Shown here in pieces: positions 14,443 through 22,384 of a stretch of 26,764 bases of DNA. Position numbers and translations under genes: made by a program. The notes under the pieces are model-generated. The model made no database searches and had not been told where the DNA came from. It saw only the letters and a list, made by a program, of their open reading frames with translations. This DNA comes from an uncultured Methanofollis sp. (lineage in GTDB: Archaea > Halobacteriota > Methanomicrobia > Methanomicrobiales > Methanofollaceae): the NCBI RefSeq assembly GCF_937919355.1, contig NZ_CALFSA010000167.1, positions 1 through 26,764 on the forward strand, read 5' to 3'. Position 1 is the first letter of the stretch; each line of letters starts with the position of its first letter.

Positions 14443-16261
14443 GGCCCTCGGCCTCAAGGCCGGTATCGAGATCCACCAGCAACTCGACACGGCGGAGAAA
14501 CTCTTCTGCCACTGCCCGACGACCCTCCAGAAGACCGAGGAACACACAGGCGAGTTCTTCCGCTACCTCCATGCGACCGTCTCCGAGATGGGCGAGATCG
14601 ACCGTGCGGCGGCCGAGGAGATGATGGACCGTCGGCAGTTCCACTACCTCACCTACCCGACCACCTGCCTCGTGGAGAACGACGAGGAACCGCCGGCGCC
14701 GATGAACAGGGAGGCCCTCGGCATCGCCCTTCAGGTGGCGAAGACCTTCGCCATGCACCCTGTCGAGCAGGTGCACACCATGCGCAAACTCGTCATCGAC
14801 GGTTCGAACACGAGCGGTTTCCAGAGGACTGCCCTCGTCGCCATGGGCGGCGCCCTCCCGCACGGCGGCGACGTCGAGACGATCTGCCTTGAAGAGGAGG
14901 CGGCCCAGCGTGTCGAGGGGGACACCTTCTCCCTCGACCGTCTCGGCATCCCCCTCGTCGAGATCACGACCTCGCCCTGCATGCACACCCCCGAGGACGT
15001 GCAGGCGACGGCCGAGTACATCGGCATGGTCCTCCGCTCCACCGGCAAGGTGAAGAGGGGCCTTGGCACCATCAGGCAGGACATCAACGTCTCGGTCAGG
15101 GACGGGGCGCGGGTCGAGATCAAGGGCGTGCAGGAACTCGACCTCATCGCCGAGGTCGTCCGCCGCGAGGTGCAGAGGCAGACTGAACTGCTCGCCATCC
15201 GCGACGAACTCCGCGCCCGCCACGCCTCCGTCGGCGAGGAGTCCTACGACGTCACCGCCCTCTTTGCCGGGACAAAGTCCTCGATCCTGAAGAAGGCGAA
15301 GGTGATCCGGGCGTTCGTCCTCCACGGCTTTGCGGGCCTTGTGGGCCGCGAGGTCCAGCCCGGCAGGAGGCTCGGTTCCGAGATCTCGGACTACGTGAAG
15401 AAGTGCGGCCTTGGCGGCCTCTTCCACACCGACGAACTCCCGGCCTATGGCGTGACCGCAGAGGAGGTGGCCCGCCTGCGCGAGCACCTCGGCGTCGCCG
15501 ACGAGGACGCGGTCATCCTGGTCTCGGGCTCGAAGGAGAAGACGGTGTGCGGCGTGAAACAGGCGCAGCACCGCGCCCGCCTTGCGCTCGTCGGGGTCCC
15601 TGAGGAGACGAGGAAGATGCTCGAAGAAGGGAGCACGGCATACATGCGGCCCCTCCCCGGCGCCGCCCGGATGTACCCGGAGACCGACGTCGTCCCTGTG
15701 GCGATCACCGATGCCCTCTGGGATGAGGTCAGGGTGCCCGAACTCCTCTGCGACCTTGCGCGGCGTTTCGAGAGGGACCTCGGCCTCGACCCGGCCGTCG
15801 CCCATCAGGTCGCCTACTCGGAAAGCCTGCCCCTCTTCAGGGCGGCGATCAGGGCCGGCATCAAGCCGAACCTGGCGGCGCGGACGATCCTCGCCACCCT
15901 CAAGGAACTCGGCCGCGACGGTGTCGCCGTCGAGAAGATAACTGACAACGACGTCCTCGCCGTCCTCCTCGCCGTCGAGAAGGACCAGGTCGCCAAGGAA
16001 GCGATCCCTGAGATCTTCACCGCCATCGCCGGCGGAGAGGCCGCGGCAAAGGCGATCGAGAGCCACGCCGGCGGCATCTCAGAGGAGGAACTCACAGCGA
16101 TCGTCAGGAAGATCGTGGCGGAGAGGATGGAGTTCGTCACCGAGAAGGGCATGCGGGCCCTCGGTCCCCTGATGGGGGTCGTCATGGAGGAGGCCCGCGG
16201 CAAAGTCGACGGAAAGAAAGTGAGTGAGGTGCTCAGATCCGAGATTTCGCGGGTGATCTGA
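14432..16261 (+). CDS. gatE: Glutamyl-tRNA(Gln) amidotransferase subunit E
   Basis: The kinase/transamidase subunit of GatDE, which phosphorylates the glutamate on tRNA and aminates it. It is 609 residues long, the usual size. The N-terminus DFKALGLKAGIEIHQQLDT is characteristic, followed by the GatB/E cradle with GSNTSGFQRT and IRQDINVSVRDG. The middle carries the AspRS-like insertion that distinguishes GatE from GatB, and a GatB/YqeY tail ends the protein. The start lies inside the gatD terminus, so the pair is probably translationally coupled. Confidence 0.96.
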   Translation: MDFKALGLKAGIEIHQQLDTAEKLFCHCPTTLQKTEEHTGEFFRYLHATVSEMGEIDRAAAEEMMDRRQFHYLTYPTTCLVENDEEPPAPMNREALGIALQVAKTFAMHPVEQVHTMRKLVIDGSNTSGFQRTALVAMGGALPHGGDVETICLEEEAAQRVEGDTFSLDRLGIPLVEITTSPCMHTPEDVQATAEYIGMVLRSTGKVKRGLGTIRQDINVSVRDGARVEIKGVQELDLIAEVVRREVQRQTELLAIRDELRARHASVGEESYDVTALFAGTKSSILKKAKVIRAFVLHGFAGLVGREVQPGRRLGSEISDYVKKCGLGGLFHTDELPAYGVTAEEVARLREHLGVADEDAVILVSGSKEKTVCGVKQAQHRARLALVGVPEETRKMLEEGSTAYMRPLPGAARMYPETDVVPVAITDALWDEVRVPELLCDLARRFERDLGLDPAVAHQVAYSESLPLFRAAIRAGIKPNLAARTILATLKELGRDGVAVEKITDNDVLAVLLAVEKDQVAKEAIPEIFTAIAGGEAAAKAIESHAGGISEEELTAIVRKIVAERMEFVTEKGMRALGPLMGVVMEEARGKVDGKKVSEVLRSEISRVI

Positions 16262-16268
16262 GCAACAT

Positions 16269-16297
16269 CTTTAAACCACCGGCTGAGTAAATATATA
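16269..16297 (+). promoter_or_regulatory. Candidate promoter of the DUF5350 gene
   Basis: Two A/T-rich boxes precede the gene: CTTTAAAC (16269-16276) and AAATATATA (16289-16297). The first is at the better distance, placing the transcription start near 16300, just ahead of or within a GGGAG ribosome-binding stretch. The second lies too close to the ATG to act alone. Confidence 0.45.
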
Positions 16298-16309
16298 GGG
16301 AGTTCGATT

Positions 16310-16609
16310 ATGGGAAAAACAGGAACCACCACCTGGGCACAGGTGAAGAATGTCTCAGGCAAGATCCGCCTGGTCAGAGCAAAAGAGGCGACTTTAAAGA
16401 AGCCAGGACCGAACCAGCGCTTTAAGGCGGCAGCAGCACTCAGAAAGATCGCAATCCAAGCCGAACGTCAGCAGGGACGTGGCAGAGGCGGCCGCCGTGG
16501 CGGTCGTGGCGGCCGTGGCCGCGGTCCGGAGGTTGCAGACCAGAGGATCCGGAGGCGCATGCCGCGGGCAAAGGTCAGTGCCCTCGGTGTGAAACAGAAG
16601 TCGAGATAA
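16310..16609 (+). CDS. DUF5350 family small basic RGG-rich protein
   Basis: A 99-residue, strongly basic protein that I recognise as the DUF5350 type found in methanogens; its function is unknown to me. The N-terminal half (MGKTGTTTWAQVKNVSGKIR) is followed by a helical, lysine- and arginine-rich stretch. Residues 57-72 are an uninterrupted glycine/arginine tract with RGG and RG repeats. The tail (RRRMPRAKVSALGVKQKSR) is again basic. RGG tracts commonly bind RNA, so an RNA-binding or ribosome-associated role is a reasonable inference. It has its own promoter between gatE and the next operon. Confidence 0.85.
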   Translation: MGKTGTTTWAQVKNVSGKIRLVRAKEATLKKPGPNQRFKAAAALRKIAIQAERQQGRGRGGRRGGRGGRGRGPEVADQRIRRRMPRAKVSALGVKQKSR

Positions 16610-16635
16610 AGACAGGGATCACCTCCCAAATCATC

Positions 16636-16643
16636 TTTTATAT
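16636..16643 (+). promoter_or_regulatory. TATA box of the 16664-21168 operon
   Basis: TTTTATAT lies 21 to 28 bases before the ATG at 16664, the classic spacing for a leaderless archaeal transcript. It is the only clear promoter seen for the six-gene run that follows. Confidence 0.6.
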
Positions 16644-16663
16644 CTCGGGCATCCATTCAATGT

Positions 16664-17020
16664 ATGGATCCAAAGACCGCTGTTTTGAACTATCAATACG
16701 GTGAAAGAGCGAAATCGGAACTGATCCTCGCTTCAAAACTTATCACCGGCCTGACAGGTTTTTCCGACATCGAGAAAGCGGGCGGAAAGAAGATGGTGCT
16801 CCTCATGCTCGAAGGGATCAGGTCGGAGATCGAGTTTGCCCGTGAGAGCACCCAGCACGCCTCCTTCTCGAAGGCGATCGACGCCCTGAATACAACGATC
16901 TCCATGGTCGATGGCGGAAACTTTGACGAAGCGGTCCCGAAAGTTGCGGAGGCGATCTCTGCCGCCACAACCGTGGCCCAGGAGTCCTGGGAGGCGCTCG
17001 CAGAACATGGACTCCTCTGA
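16664..17020 (+). CDS. Hypothetical helical protein
   Basis: A 118-residue protein that I do not recognise. It appears all-helical, with no cysteine, no signal peptide and no membrane segment. It has an amphipathic pattern (ERAKSELILASKLITGLTGF, then IRSEIEFARESTQHASFSKA) and a basic GGKKM patch near residue 40. A TATA box at leaderless distance and the overlapping downstream gene (14 bases) argue it is a real gene and first in the operon. A small scaffold or regulatory role would be a guess. Confidence 0.8.
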   Translation: MDPKTAVLNYQYGERAKSELILASKLITGLTGFSDIEKAGGKKMVLLMLEGIRSEIEFARESTQHASFSKAIDALNTTISMVDGGNFDEAVPKVAEAISAATTVAQESWEALAEHGLL

Positions 17021-17534
17021 ATTTCTGGCGTTCCTCGAGTCCCGCCAGTCGGTCAGGGAGTACGGCGATGACCCCGTCACCGACGAGGAGATCTCCGCCA
17101 TCCTGAAAGCGGCGTCATCGGCGCCGAGCGCCGGGAACATGGAGGCATGGGACGTCATCGTCGTCTGCTCTGAAGACCAGCGTGAGGCCCTTGCCGAAGC
17201 GGCCTTCGGGCAGGAACACATCGAAAAAGCACCTGTCATCCTTGTCGTCTGCTCCAACTATGTCAGGTCGATGTCGCGCTATGGAGACCGGGGCATTCTT
17301 TATGCTCTCGAGGACGCAACCATTGCCTGTACATTTATGATGCTCACGGCGCACGCCCTCCGCCTCCAGTCCTGCTGGACAGGGGCCTTCGACGACGACG
17401 CCGTGCGGGAAGTGCTCAACATACCTGCCCATATCCGCCCAATTTCCCTCCTTGCAATCGGGAAAGGTGCGGTCCCTGCCGCACGGACAGAGAGGATGCC
17501 GGTCGGTGAACACGTACATAGAGAGACCTGGTAA
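17007..17534 (+). CDS. Nitroreductase family FMN protein
   Basis: A predicted FMN-dependent oxidoreductase of 175 residues. The family's N-terminal flavin-binding block is seen (SRQSVREYGDDPVT), as are AASSAPSAGNMEAW and the C-terminal IPAHIRPISLLAIGK. The frame is open about 100 bases further upstream inside the preceding gene, but only the start at 17007 gives the normal N-terminus. The natural substrate of such proteins in methanogens is generally unknown. It overlaps the upstream gene by 14 bases and lies four bases from the DUF555 gene. Confidence 0.92.
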   Translation: MDSSEFLAFLESRQSVREYGDDPVTDEEISAILKAASSAPSAGNMEAWDVIVVCSEDQREALAEAAFGQEHIEKAPVILVVCSNYVRSMSRYGDRGILYALEDATIACTFMMLTAHALRLQSCWTGAFDDDAVREVLNIPAHIRPISLLAIGKGAVPAARTERMPVGEHVHRETW

Positions 17535-17538
17535 TATC

Positions 17539-17877
17539 ATGACCGATTATTGCGTTACACTTGAATCCGCGTGGGTCATCAAGGACGTCAAGTCCCTTGA
17601 CGATGCCATCGGGATAGCGATCAGCGAGGCGGGGAAGCGCCTCAACCCCTCGGCAAAGTTTGTCGAGGTCGAAGCAGGTTCGATCCAGTGCCCTTTCTGC
17701 GAAGAAGACCTGAACTGTGCGCTTGTCGTGGCCAACACTGCCCTTGTGGGCCTCACCCTTGAAATGAAGGTCTTTAACGCCGAGTCAACCCAGCACGCGG
17801 CCCGGATTGCGAAGTCGGTCATCGGCAGGGCGCTCGGGACCGTGCCGCTCAAAGTGACGGATGTGCAGGAGTCATGA
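17539..17877 (+). CDS. DUF555 / UPF0212 family protein
   Basis: A 112-residue archaeal protein of unknown function. The family's conserved CPFCEEDLNCALVVA block sits near residues 51-65, with a CxxC pair and one further cysteine that suggest metal or redox binding. A C-terminal FNAESTQHAARIAKSVIGRAL helix follows. The open frame starts further upstream, but MTDYCVTLESAWV at 17539 is the family N-terminus. Its stop overlaps the kinase start as ATGA. Confidence 0.9.
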   Translation: MTDYCVTLESAWVIKDVKSLDDAIGIAISEAGKRLNPSAKFVEVEAGSIQCPFCEEDLNCALVVANTALVGLTLEMKVFNAESTQHAARIAKSVIGRALGTVPLKVTDVQES

Positions 17878-18761
17878 TCAGCGTCGTCGGCCATACGGCA
17901 ATCGACCATATCTGCCAGGTTCCCCGTTTTCCGGAGAAACACACCTCCACCTACACCCTTGACCACCAGATCTTCTTTGGCGGCGGGGCGGCGAACATCG
18001 CCGCGGGTATCGCCACCCTCGGTGGGGAGTGCACCCTGGTGAGTGCGGTCGGGTCTGACTTCCCGGGCAGTGCGTATGAGAGACGGATGGAAGAACTCGG
18101 CATTGAACGCCGTTTCTTCTACGTCCCTGACAGGCCGACGGCGACCGCATTCATGTTCAACGACCTTGCAGGCGCCCAGATCACGTACTTCGACTGGGGG
18201 GCGTCGTCGGTCTTTGCCGAGGCCGAGGCCCCGGCACTCGACTTCGTCCACATGGCGACCGCTGACCCGTCTTTCAACGTGAAGGTTGCTGAGAAGAGCG
18301 AGTTTGCGTCCTTCGACCCGGGACAGGACATCCTGAAGTACTCACGGGAGCAGTTCGAGGCGATCCTGGACAACATCAACATCCTCTTTGCAAACAGGCA
18401 CGAGGCGGCGACGATGGCCGAGGTGCTCGGGACAAGCGTCTCCGACCTGGCAAAGAGCGTTGAGATCGCTGTCATCACGATGGACGCCGAGGGGTGCATG
18501 CTCTGCGTCCACGGCGAGAAGCAGATGGTCCCCGCGATCAGGGTGGAGATGGCCGACCCGACCGGCGCGGGCGACGCCTTCCGTGCGGGTTTTCTCACCG
18601 CATACCAGCGGGGTTACACACCCCTCCGCTGCTGCACCATCGGGACGACGGCGGCGTCATTTGTCGTCGAGAAGGTGGGGTGCCAGACCAATCTCCCGAC
18701 CTGGGAGAGGATGGCAGAGCGGCACGAGCAGCACTTCGGACCCATTGAGAAGGGGGCGTGA
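17874..18761 (+). CDS. PfkB family carbohydrate/nucleoside kinase
   Basis: A ribokinase-type sugar or nucleoside kinase, 295 residues. Motifs are GGGAANIAAG (36-45), the substrate-binding glycine block, and DPTGAGDAFRAGF (228-240), the phosphate-binding block with the catalytic aspartate at 234. It resembles archaeal PfkB-type nucleoside kinases (MJ0406 type), but the substrate cannot be decided from sequence. Translation is coupled to DUF555 (ATGA) and its stop overlaps the dph6 start. Confidence 0.92.
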   Translation: MISVVGHTAIDHICQVPRFPEKHTSTYTLDHQIFFGGGAANIAAGIATLGGECTLVSAVGSDFPGSAYERRMEELGIERRFFYVPDRPTATAFMFNDLAGAQITYFDWGASSVFAEAEAPALDFVHMATADPSFNVKVAEKSEFASFDPGQDILKYSREQFEAILDNINILFANRHEAATMAEVLGTSVSDLAKSVEIAVITMDAEGCMLCVHGEKQMVPAIRVEMADPTGAGDAFRAGFLTAYQRGYTPLRCCTIGTTAASFVVEKVGCQTNLPTWERMAERHEQHFGPIEKGA

Positions 18762-19423
18762 TGCAATTGGGATGGGCAGCACTGACATCAGGAGGCAAGG
18801 ACTCGGTCCTTGCGGTCCAGAAGGCGCTCGACGCCGGTCTTGAGGTGACAACTCTCGTAACCGTCAGGCCAGCGAACCCGCACTCGTACATGTTCCACGC
18901 GGCCAACCTCGACGCCGTCCGCGTGATGGCGGAGGTAGCGGGCATGGAATACTACGAGATCGCGTCGGCCGGAAAAAAAGAGGAAGAGACCCTTGAACTT
19001 GAGGAGGGCCTTGCCAAACTCGATGCCGGAGGCCTGATCACCGGCGCCGTCGCCTCGACATACCAGCGGTCCCGCCTGGAATCGATCGCCGGGCGCCTTG
19101 GCATCCGTCTCTATGCCCCTCTCTGGCACATGGACTATGCCGCCCTCCTCCGCGAGGTGGCGGCGCGCCTTGACGCCATCATCGTGGTCTGCGCCGCCGA
19201 CGGTCTCACCGAGGACGACCTCGGCGTGCACATCGACGACGCCACGGTCGACCGCCTCCTCGCCCTTGAAGAGCGCTACCGGATCAATCCTGCGGGGGAG
19301 GGAGGTGAATACGAGACCCTCACCCTCAATGCACCCTTCTTTTCCCGCCCGCTCACCTACGCCTCAGGCGAACGGAGGTCGGAGGCAGGGCGGCATGAAC
19401 TGATCCTGAAGGGATTTGCATGA
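18761..19423 (+). CDS. dph6: Diphthine-ammonia ligase (Dph6 family)
   Basis: ATP-dependent amidation of diphthine, the last step of diphthamide formation on elongation factor aEF2. The 220-residue protein is an N-type PP-loop enzyme with SGGKDS at residues 10-15. The family signature EGGEYET is at 180-186, and GAVASTYQRSR near 95 is also conserved. Two starts are possible: GTG at 18758 and ATG at 18761. The ATG is preferred and overlaps the kinase stop by one base, behind an AGGGGG ribosome-binding sequence. It overlaps the DUF2070 gene by four bases. Confidence 0.9.
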   Translation: MQLGWAALTSGGKDSVLAVQKALDAGLEVTTLVTVRPANPHSYMFHAANLDAVRVMAEVAGMEYYEIASAGKKEEETLELEEGLAKLDAGGLITGAVASTYQRSRLESIAGRLGIRLYAPLWHMDYAALLREVAARLDAIIVVCAADGLTEDDLGVHIDDATVDRLLALEERYRINPAGEGGEYETLTLNAPFFSRPLTYASGERRSEAGRHELILKGFA

Positions 19424-21168
19424 ATGACACAGATACGGGCAGCGACGTGAGGATGGCCGGGCTATCCCGGTACATCTTCACCGCCCCGGCATGGCCGAGG
19501 TCACTTGCGATCATCATTCTTCTTGGCCTCCTCATCGATGCAGCCAGTTTCCGGGCAGGCTGGGTTTATCCCTTCTTCGGAACCCTTACATTCACACTCC
19601 CTGCACTTCTGGCAACACTTATCACCAGGTCCCTGATCCGGAGCAGGGGCAAGATGATCACCTGGAACCGCTCGGCACTGCTTGCGGCGGCGGGGACGGT
19701 CTTTGCGATCATCATCACGGTGCTGCCCGTTGTCGTCGGCTACGCCGACCTGCTCCCCCTCTCCTTCGCGATAGCGATGGGCTTTGTCTTCGGGATCAGA
19801 CTGTTAGTTATGGCAGCGATAGCCGACTACCGCCTTTCCCGCGTTTTTCTCCCGGCGCTGCCGCAGAGTGCCCTCGGCATCATCTTTGCAAGCATTCCAT
19901 TCGGGCCTGGCTATCTTCTCCTTGGGGCAGTCCTCCACATTGTCTTCGGGTTCGGGTGTCTGCTCTTTGTCTGGTTTGTCGAGAGGCCGCTGAACAAGGC
20001 CTTCCACATCAGCGCGTTCAACTTCATCAACACCTTCATCGAGCACATGACCGACGGTTCGAAGAGCATGGAGGACTTCTTCCGCGAGATCGGCGAGGAG
20101 GTCTCAGTCCCGCAGACGACCCTTGCCTTCAGGCGGGAGGGGAAGAAGGACATTCTCTTCACGGTTCCGAATGTCCACCCCGGCCCGATGGGTGAGATCG
20201 GCGGCGGTATGCTGACCATGGCGATCCATGACGCTTTCGAGGAGGAGGTGCTCACGGCCCACGGGTGCTCGACCCACGACTTCAATCTGGTCTCCGCGTC
20301 TGAAGCGGAGAAGATCATTTCGGCGATGCGGGAGTCCCTCGACGGCGTCTCCTATCTCTCCTGTGCGGGGCCGTCCTTCAGGACGCACAGCGGTTCCGTG
20401 GATGTCCTCTGCCAGCCTTTTGGAGACGCCCTCCTGATGGTCTCCACTCGCTGGCCGCAGAAGACCGAGGACCTGGACTTCGCAATCGGGATGACGGTGA
20501 TGGCCGAGGCACACTCCCACTTCGCGCACTGCGCCTTTGTGGACGCCCACAACTGCATGTCTGAGGTGGTCTCCCCTCTCCACCTGGGGTCGGCGATCGG
20601 GAACGAGTATCTTGCCGCGGCTGGGAAGGGGATCACGGAGGCTGCGGGCGGTGCTGTCCATCCCTTCAGGGCAGGTGTGGGGCGGGTCACTCTCCCCTTC
20701 AAGCGCGAGGAGGGGATCGGCGACATCGGTGTCCAGGCCCTGGTCGTCGAGTGCGCCGGGCAGACGACGGCCTATGTCCTCTTCGACGGGAACAACATGG
20801 TCAAGGGCCTCCGCCCGGCTGTCCTGGAGGCGGTGAAGGGCCTCGTGGACGAGTGCGAGGTGATGACCTCCGACTCGCACAGCGTGAACACGATCAGTGG
20901 CAAGAACCCGGTTGGTCTCCACGTCCCGCCGGAAACGCTCGCTCCCTATGCGGTGGCGGCGGTGCAGGCGGCGGTCGATGACCTCGCACCGGCGACGGCG
21001 GCGGTTGCCACCGGGTGGTGCCAGGACGTGCTGGTCTTCGGGTCGAACAGGATCTCGGAACTTGCAAGCACGGTGAACGCGATGCTCATTTTCATCCCGC
21101 CCCTCTCCCTTGCGGTGCTCATGATGGCGTTTTTGCTCTCGGTGGTGGCGTACCTGGTCCTCGGGTAG
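19420..21168 (+). CDS. DUF2070 family membrane protein
   Basis: A 582-residue archaeal membrane protein of unknown function. Residues about 25-190 hold roughly six hydrophobic spans, and one more span closes the protein (about 555-580). The large soluble domain between them carries conserved-looking polar blocks: NVHPGPMGEIGG (251-262), AHGCSTHD (280-287), AEAHSHFAHCAFVDAHN (362-378) and TSDSHSVNT (483-491). The His/Asp/Asn-rich pattern suggests a metal-dependent enzyme; this is inference. It is the last gene of its operon, coupled to dph6 by an ATGA overlap and followed by a T-run terminator. Confidence 0.88.
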   Translation: MNDTDTGSDVRMAGLSRYIFTAPAWPRSLAIIILLGLLIDAASFRAGWVYPFFGTLTFTLPALLATLITRSLIRSRGKMITWNRSALLAAAGTVFAIIITVLPVVVGYADLLPLSFAIAMGFVFGIRLLVMAAIADYRLSRVFLPALPQSALGIIFASIPFGPGYLLLGAVLHIVFGFGCLLFVWFVERPLNKAFHISAFNFINTFIEHMTDGSKSMEDFFREIGEEVSVPQTTLAFRREGKKDILFTVPNVHPGPMGEIGGGMLTMAIHDAFEEEVLTAHGCSTHDFNLVSASEAEKIISAMRESLDGVSYLSCAGPSFRTHSGSVDVLCQPFGDALLMVSTRWPQKTEDLDFAIGMTVMAEAHSHFAHCAFVDAHNCMSEVVSPLHLGSAIGNEYLAAAGKGITEAAGGAVHPFRAGVGRVTLPFKREEGIGDIGVQALVVECAGQTTAYVLFDGNNMVKGLRPAVLEAVKGLVDECEVMTSDSHSVNTISGKNPVGLHVPPETLAPYAVAAVQAAVDDLAPATAAVATGWCQDVLVFGSNRISELASTVNAMLIFIPPLSLAVLMMAFLLSVVAYLVLG

Positions 21169-21170
21169 AC

Positions 21171-21215
21171 CCTTTTTTTTAAAGACCGGAAAAAAGTGGA
21201 TGCCGGGGGAAAAAC
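21171..21215. terminator. Bidirectional terminator between convergent genes
   Basis: The plus strand has eight T at 21173-21180, directly after the DUF2070 stop. The minus strand, after the radical SAM gene, has T5 and T6 runs in the same short interval (near 21210 and 21193). Together they plausibly stop transcription from both sides. Confidence 0.55.
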
Positions 21216-21223
21216 CCGGTTCC

Positions 21224-22384
21224 TTATCGCATGACCATCTGGCGCATCAGGGCCATGATGCCGGGCCTTGTGCCCGTCTTTATCGCCGGTCTGCCGCCGC
21301 CCATCTCCAGGAAGGGAGAGGACTCGAACATCTCCTTGTTGAGGCGGTCGGTGATCTCGTCGAAGATCCTCTTGTAGGCGACGCAGTGGGGGTCGACGCC
21401 CCGGACTTCGCCGCCTGTCGGGGCGATGGCGTTGTACGGGCACCCGCCCCGGCAGTACCTGATGTGTGCACACTCCTTGCAGTGCTCGTCCACGTATTCC
21501 CTGAACTGCTGCATCCTCTGCCCCACAGGGGAGGCGGCGAGGTCCTCTCTGGTCGGGCGGTCGCGCACATTGCCCATCACGTATCCGGGCATGCCGACGA
21601 AGCGGTAGCAGGGGTAGATGCTCCCGTCCGGACCGACCGCAAAGGTGCTGCCCATGCAGTCGGCGTAGGTGCAGACGGTGCCGTGACGGGTGAGCACGCA
21701 CTTGCAGAGGTCGTTGATGTTCATCACCTCGATCTCGCCCAGGTGGTCGAGGGACTGGTCGAGGAGATAGACAAGGAGGTCGCCGTATTTCTCCGGCGCA
21801 AGCGCCCACTCATCGGGGTTTTTGTCGCGGAGGGACGGGAGGGCGGGGTGCAGTTTGAGGGTCAGGCCGTTTTGCAGGAAGAAGTCAAAGATCTCGTCCC
21901 TGTACTCCACCGAGCGGGAGGTGAAGGTGCAGATGAAGCGGACGTTGAGACCGTGCTCCCGCGCGATCTTGTAGCCCTGCATCGTCTTTGCGAAGTAGCC
22001 GTCCCCCCTCTGGTTGTCGGTGATCTCCTCGGGGCCGTCGATGCTCGACCCTATGGGGATGTTGTATTCGGCAAAGATATCGGCCATCTCGGGGGTGAGT
22101 TTCCAGAGGTTGGTCTGGAGGGCGAAGGTGGGGTTGAGGTGGGCGAGTCCTTCGGAGAGGAGGGGCAGGGCCTGCCTGTAGAAGTCGGCACCGGCAAGGA
22201 GGGGTTCGCCGCCGTGGAAGGTGATGGTGACCTGGCTGTCCCTGAAGTCCTTCAGCCAGGCGACCACCTCCTCGACGGTCTGGATGCTCATGCGGGGCGA
22301 GCCTTCCTCAGAACTCCAGCAGTATTTGCATTTTGAGGGGCAGCCCAGCGTGGGGATGAGCATGATATGAAAAGGGCTTTTCAT
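21224..22384 (-). CDS. Radical SAM/SPASM protein, putative peptide-modifying enzyme
   Basis: A 386-residue radical SAM enzyme. The SAM-binding cluster motif is CxxxCxxC at Cys15, 19 and 22 (LGCPSKCKYCW), with HGGEP near 57. A C-terminal SPASM-type domain has CTYADC...GSIYPC, then CKECAHIRYCRGGCPYN and DPHC, enough cysteines for two auxiliary clusters. It resembles anaerobic sulfatase-maturase-like and peptide-modifying enzymes of methanogens. From memory it is close to the Mhun_1560 type (TIGR04083), which I could not verify. The open frame reaches 144 bases further upstream, but 22384 is chosen for the family N-terminus; a GAAGGAG lies 11 bases before it. No small cysteine-rich precursor gene was seen next to it. 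Confidence 0.85.
   Translation of the reverse strand: MKSPFHIMLIPTLGCPSKCKYCWSSEEGSPRMSIQTVEEVVAWLKDFRDSQVTITFHGGEPLLAGADFYRQALPLLSEGLAHLNPTFALQTNLWKLTPEMADIFAEYNIPIGSSIDGPEEITDNQRGDGYFAKTMQGYKIAREHGLNVRFICTFTSRSVEYRDEIFDFFLQNGLTLKLHPALPSLRDKNPDEWALAPEKYGDLLVYLLDQSLDHLGEIEVMNINDLCKCVLTRHGTVCTYADCMGSTFAVGPDGSIYPCYRFVGMPGYVMGNVRDRPTREDLAASPVGQRMQQFREYVDEHCKECAHIRYCRGGCPYNAIAPTGGEVRGVDPHCVAYKRIFDEITDRLNKEMFESSPFLEMGGGRPAIKTGTRPGIMALMRQMVMR

Noticed and set aside
14414..16066. A 550-codon minus-strand frame opposite gatE
   Set aside because: It is the shadow of gatE, rich in Asp/Val/His/Gly as expected from reversed GC-rich codons, with no recognisable domain.
16289..16297. AATATATA as the sole TATA box of the DUF5350 gene
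   Set aside because: It ends only 12 bases before the ATG, too close for a transcript that would include the start codon. The CTTTAAAC box upstream is better placed.
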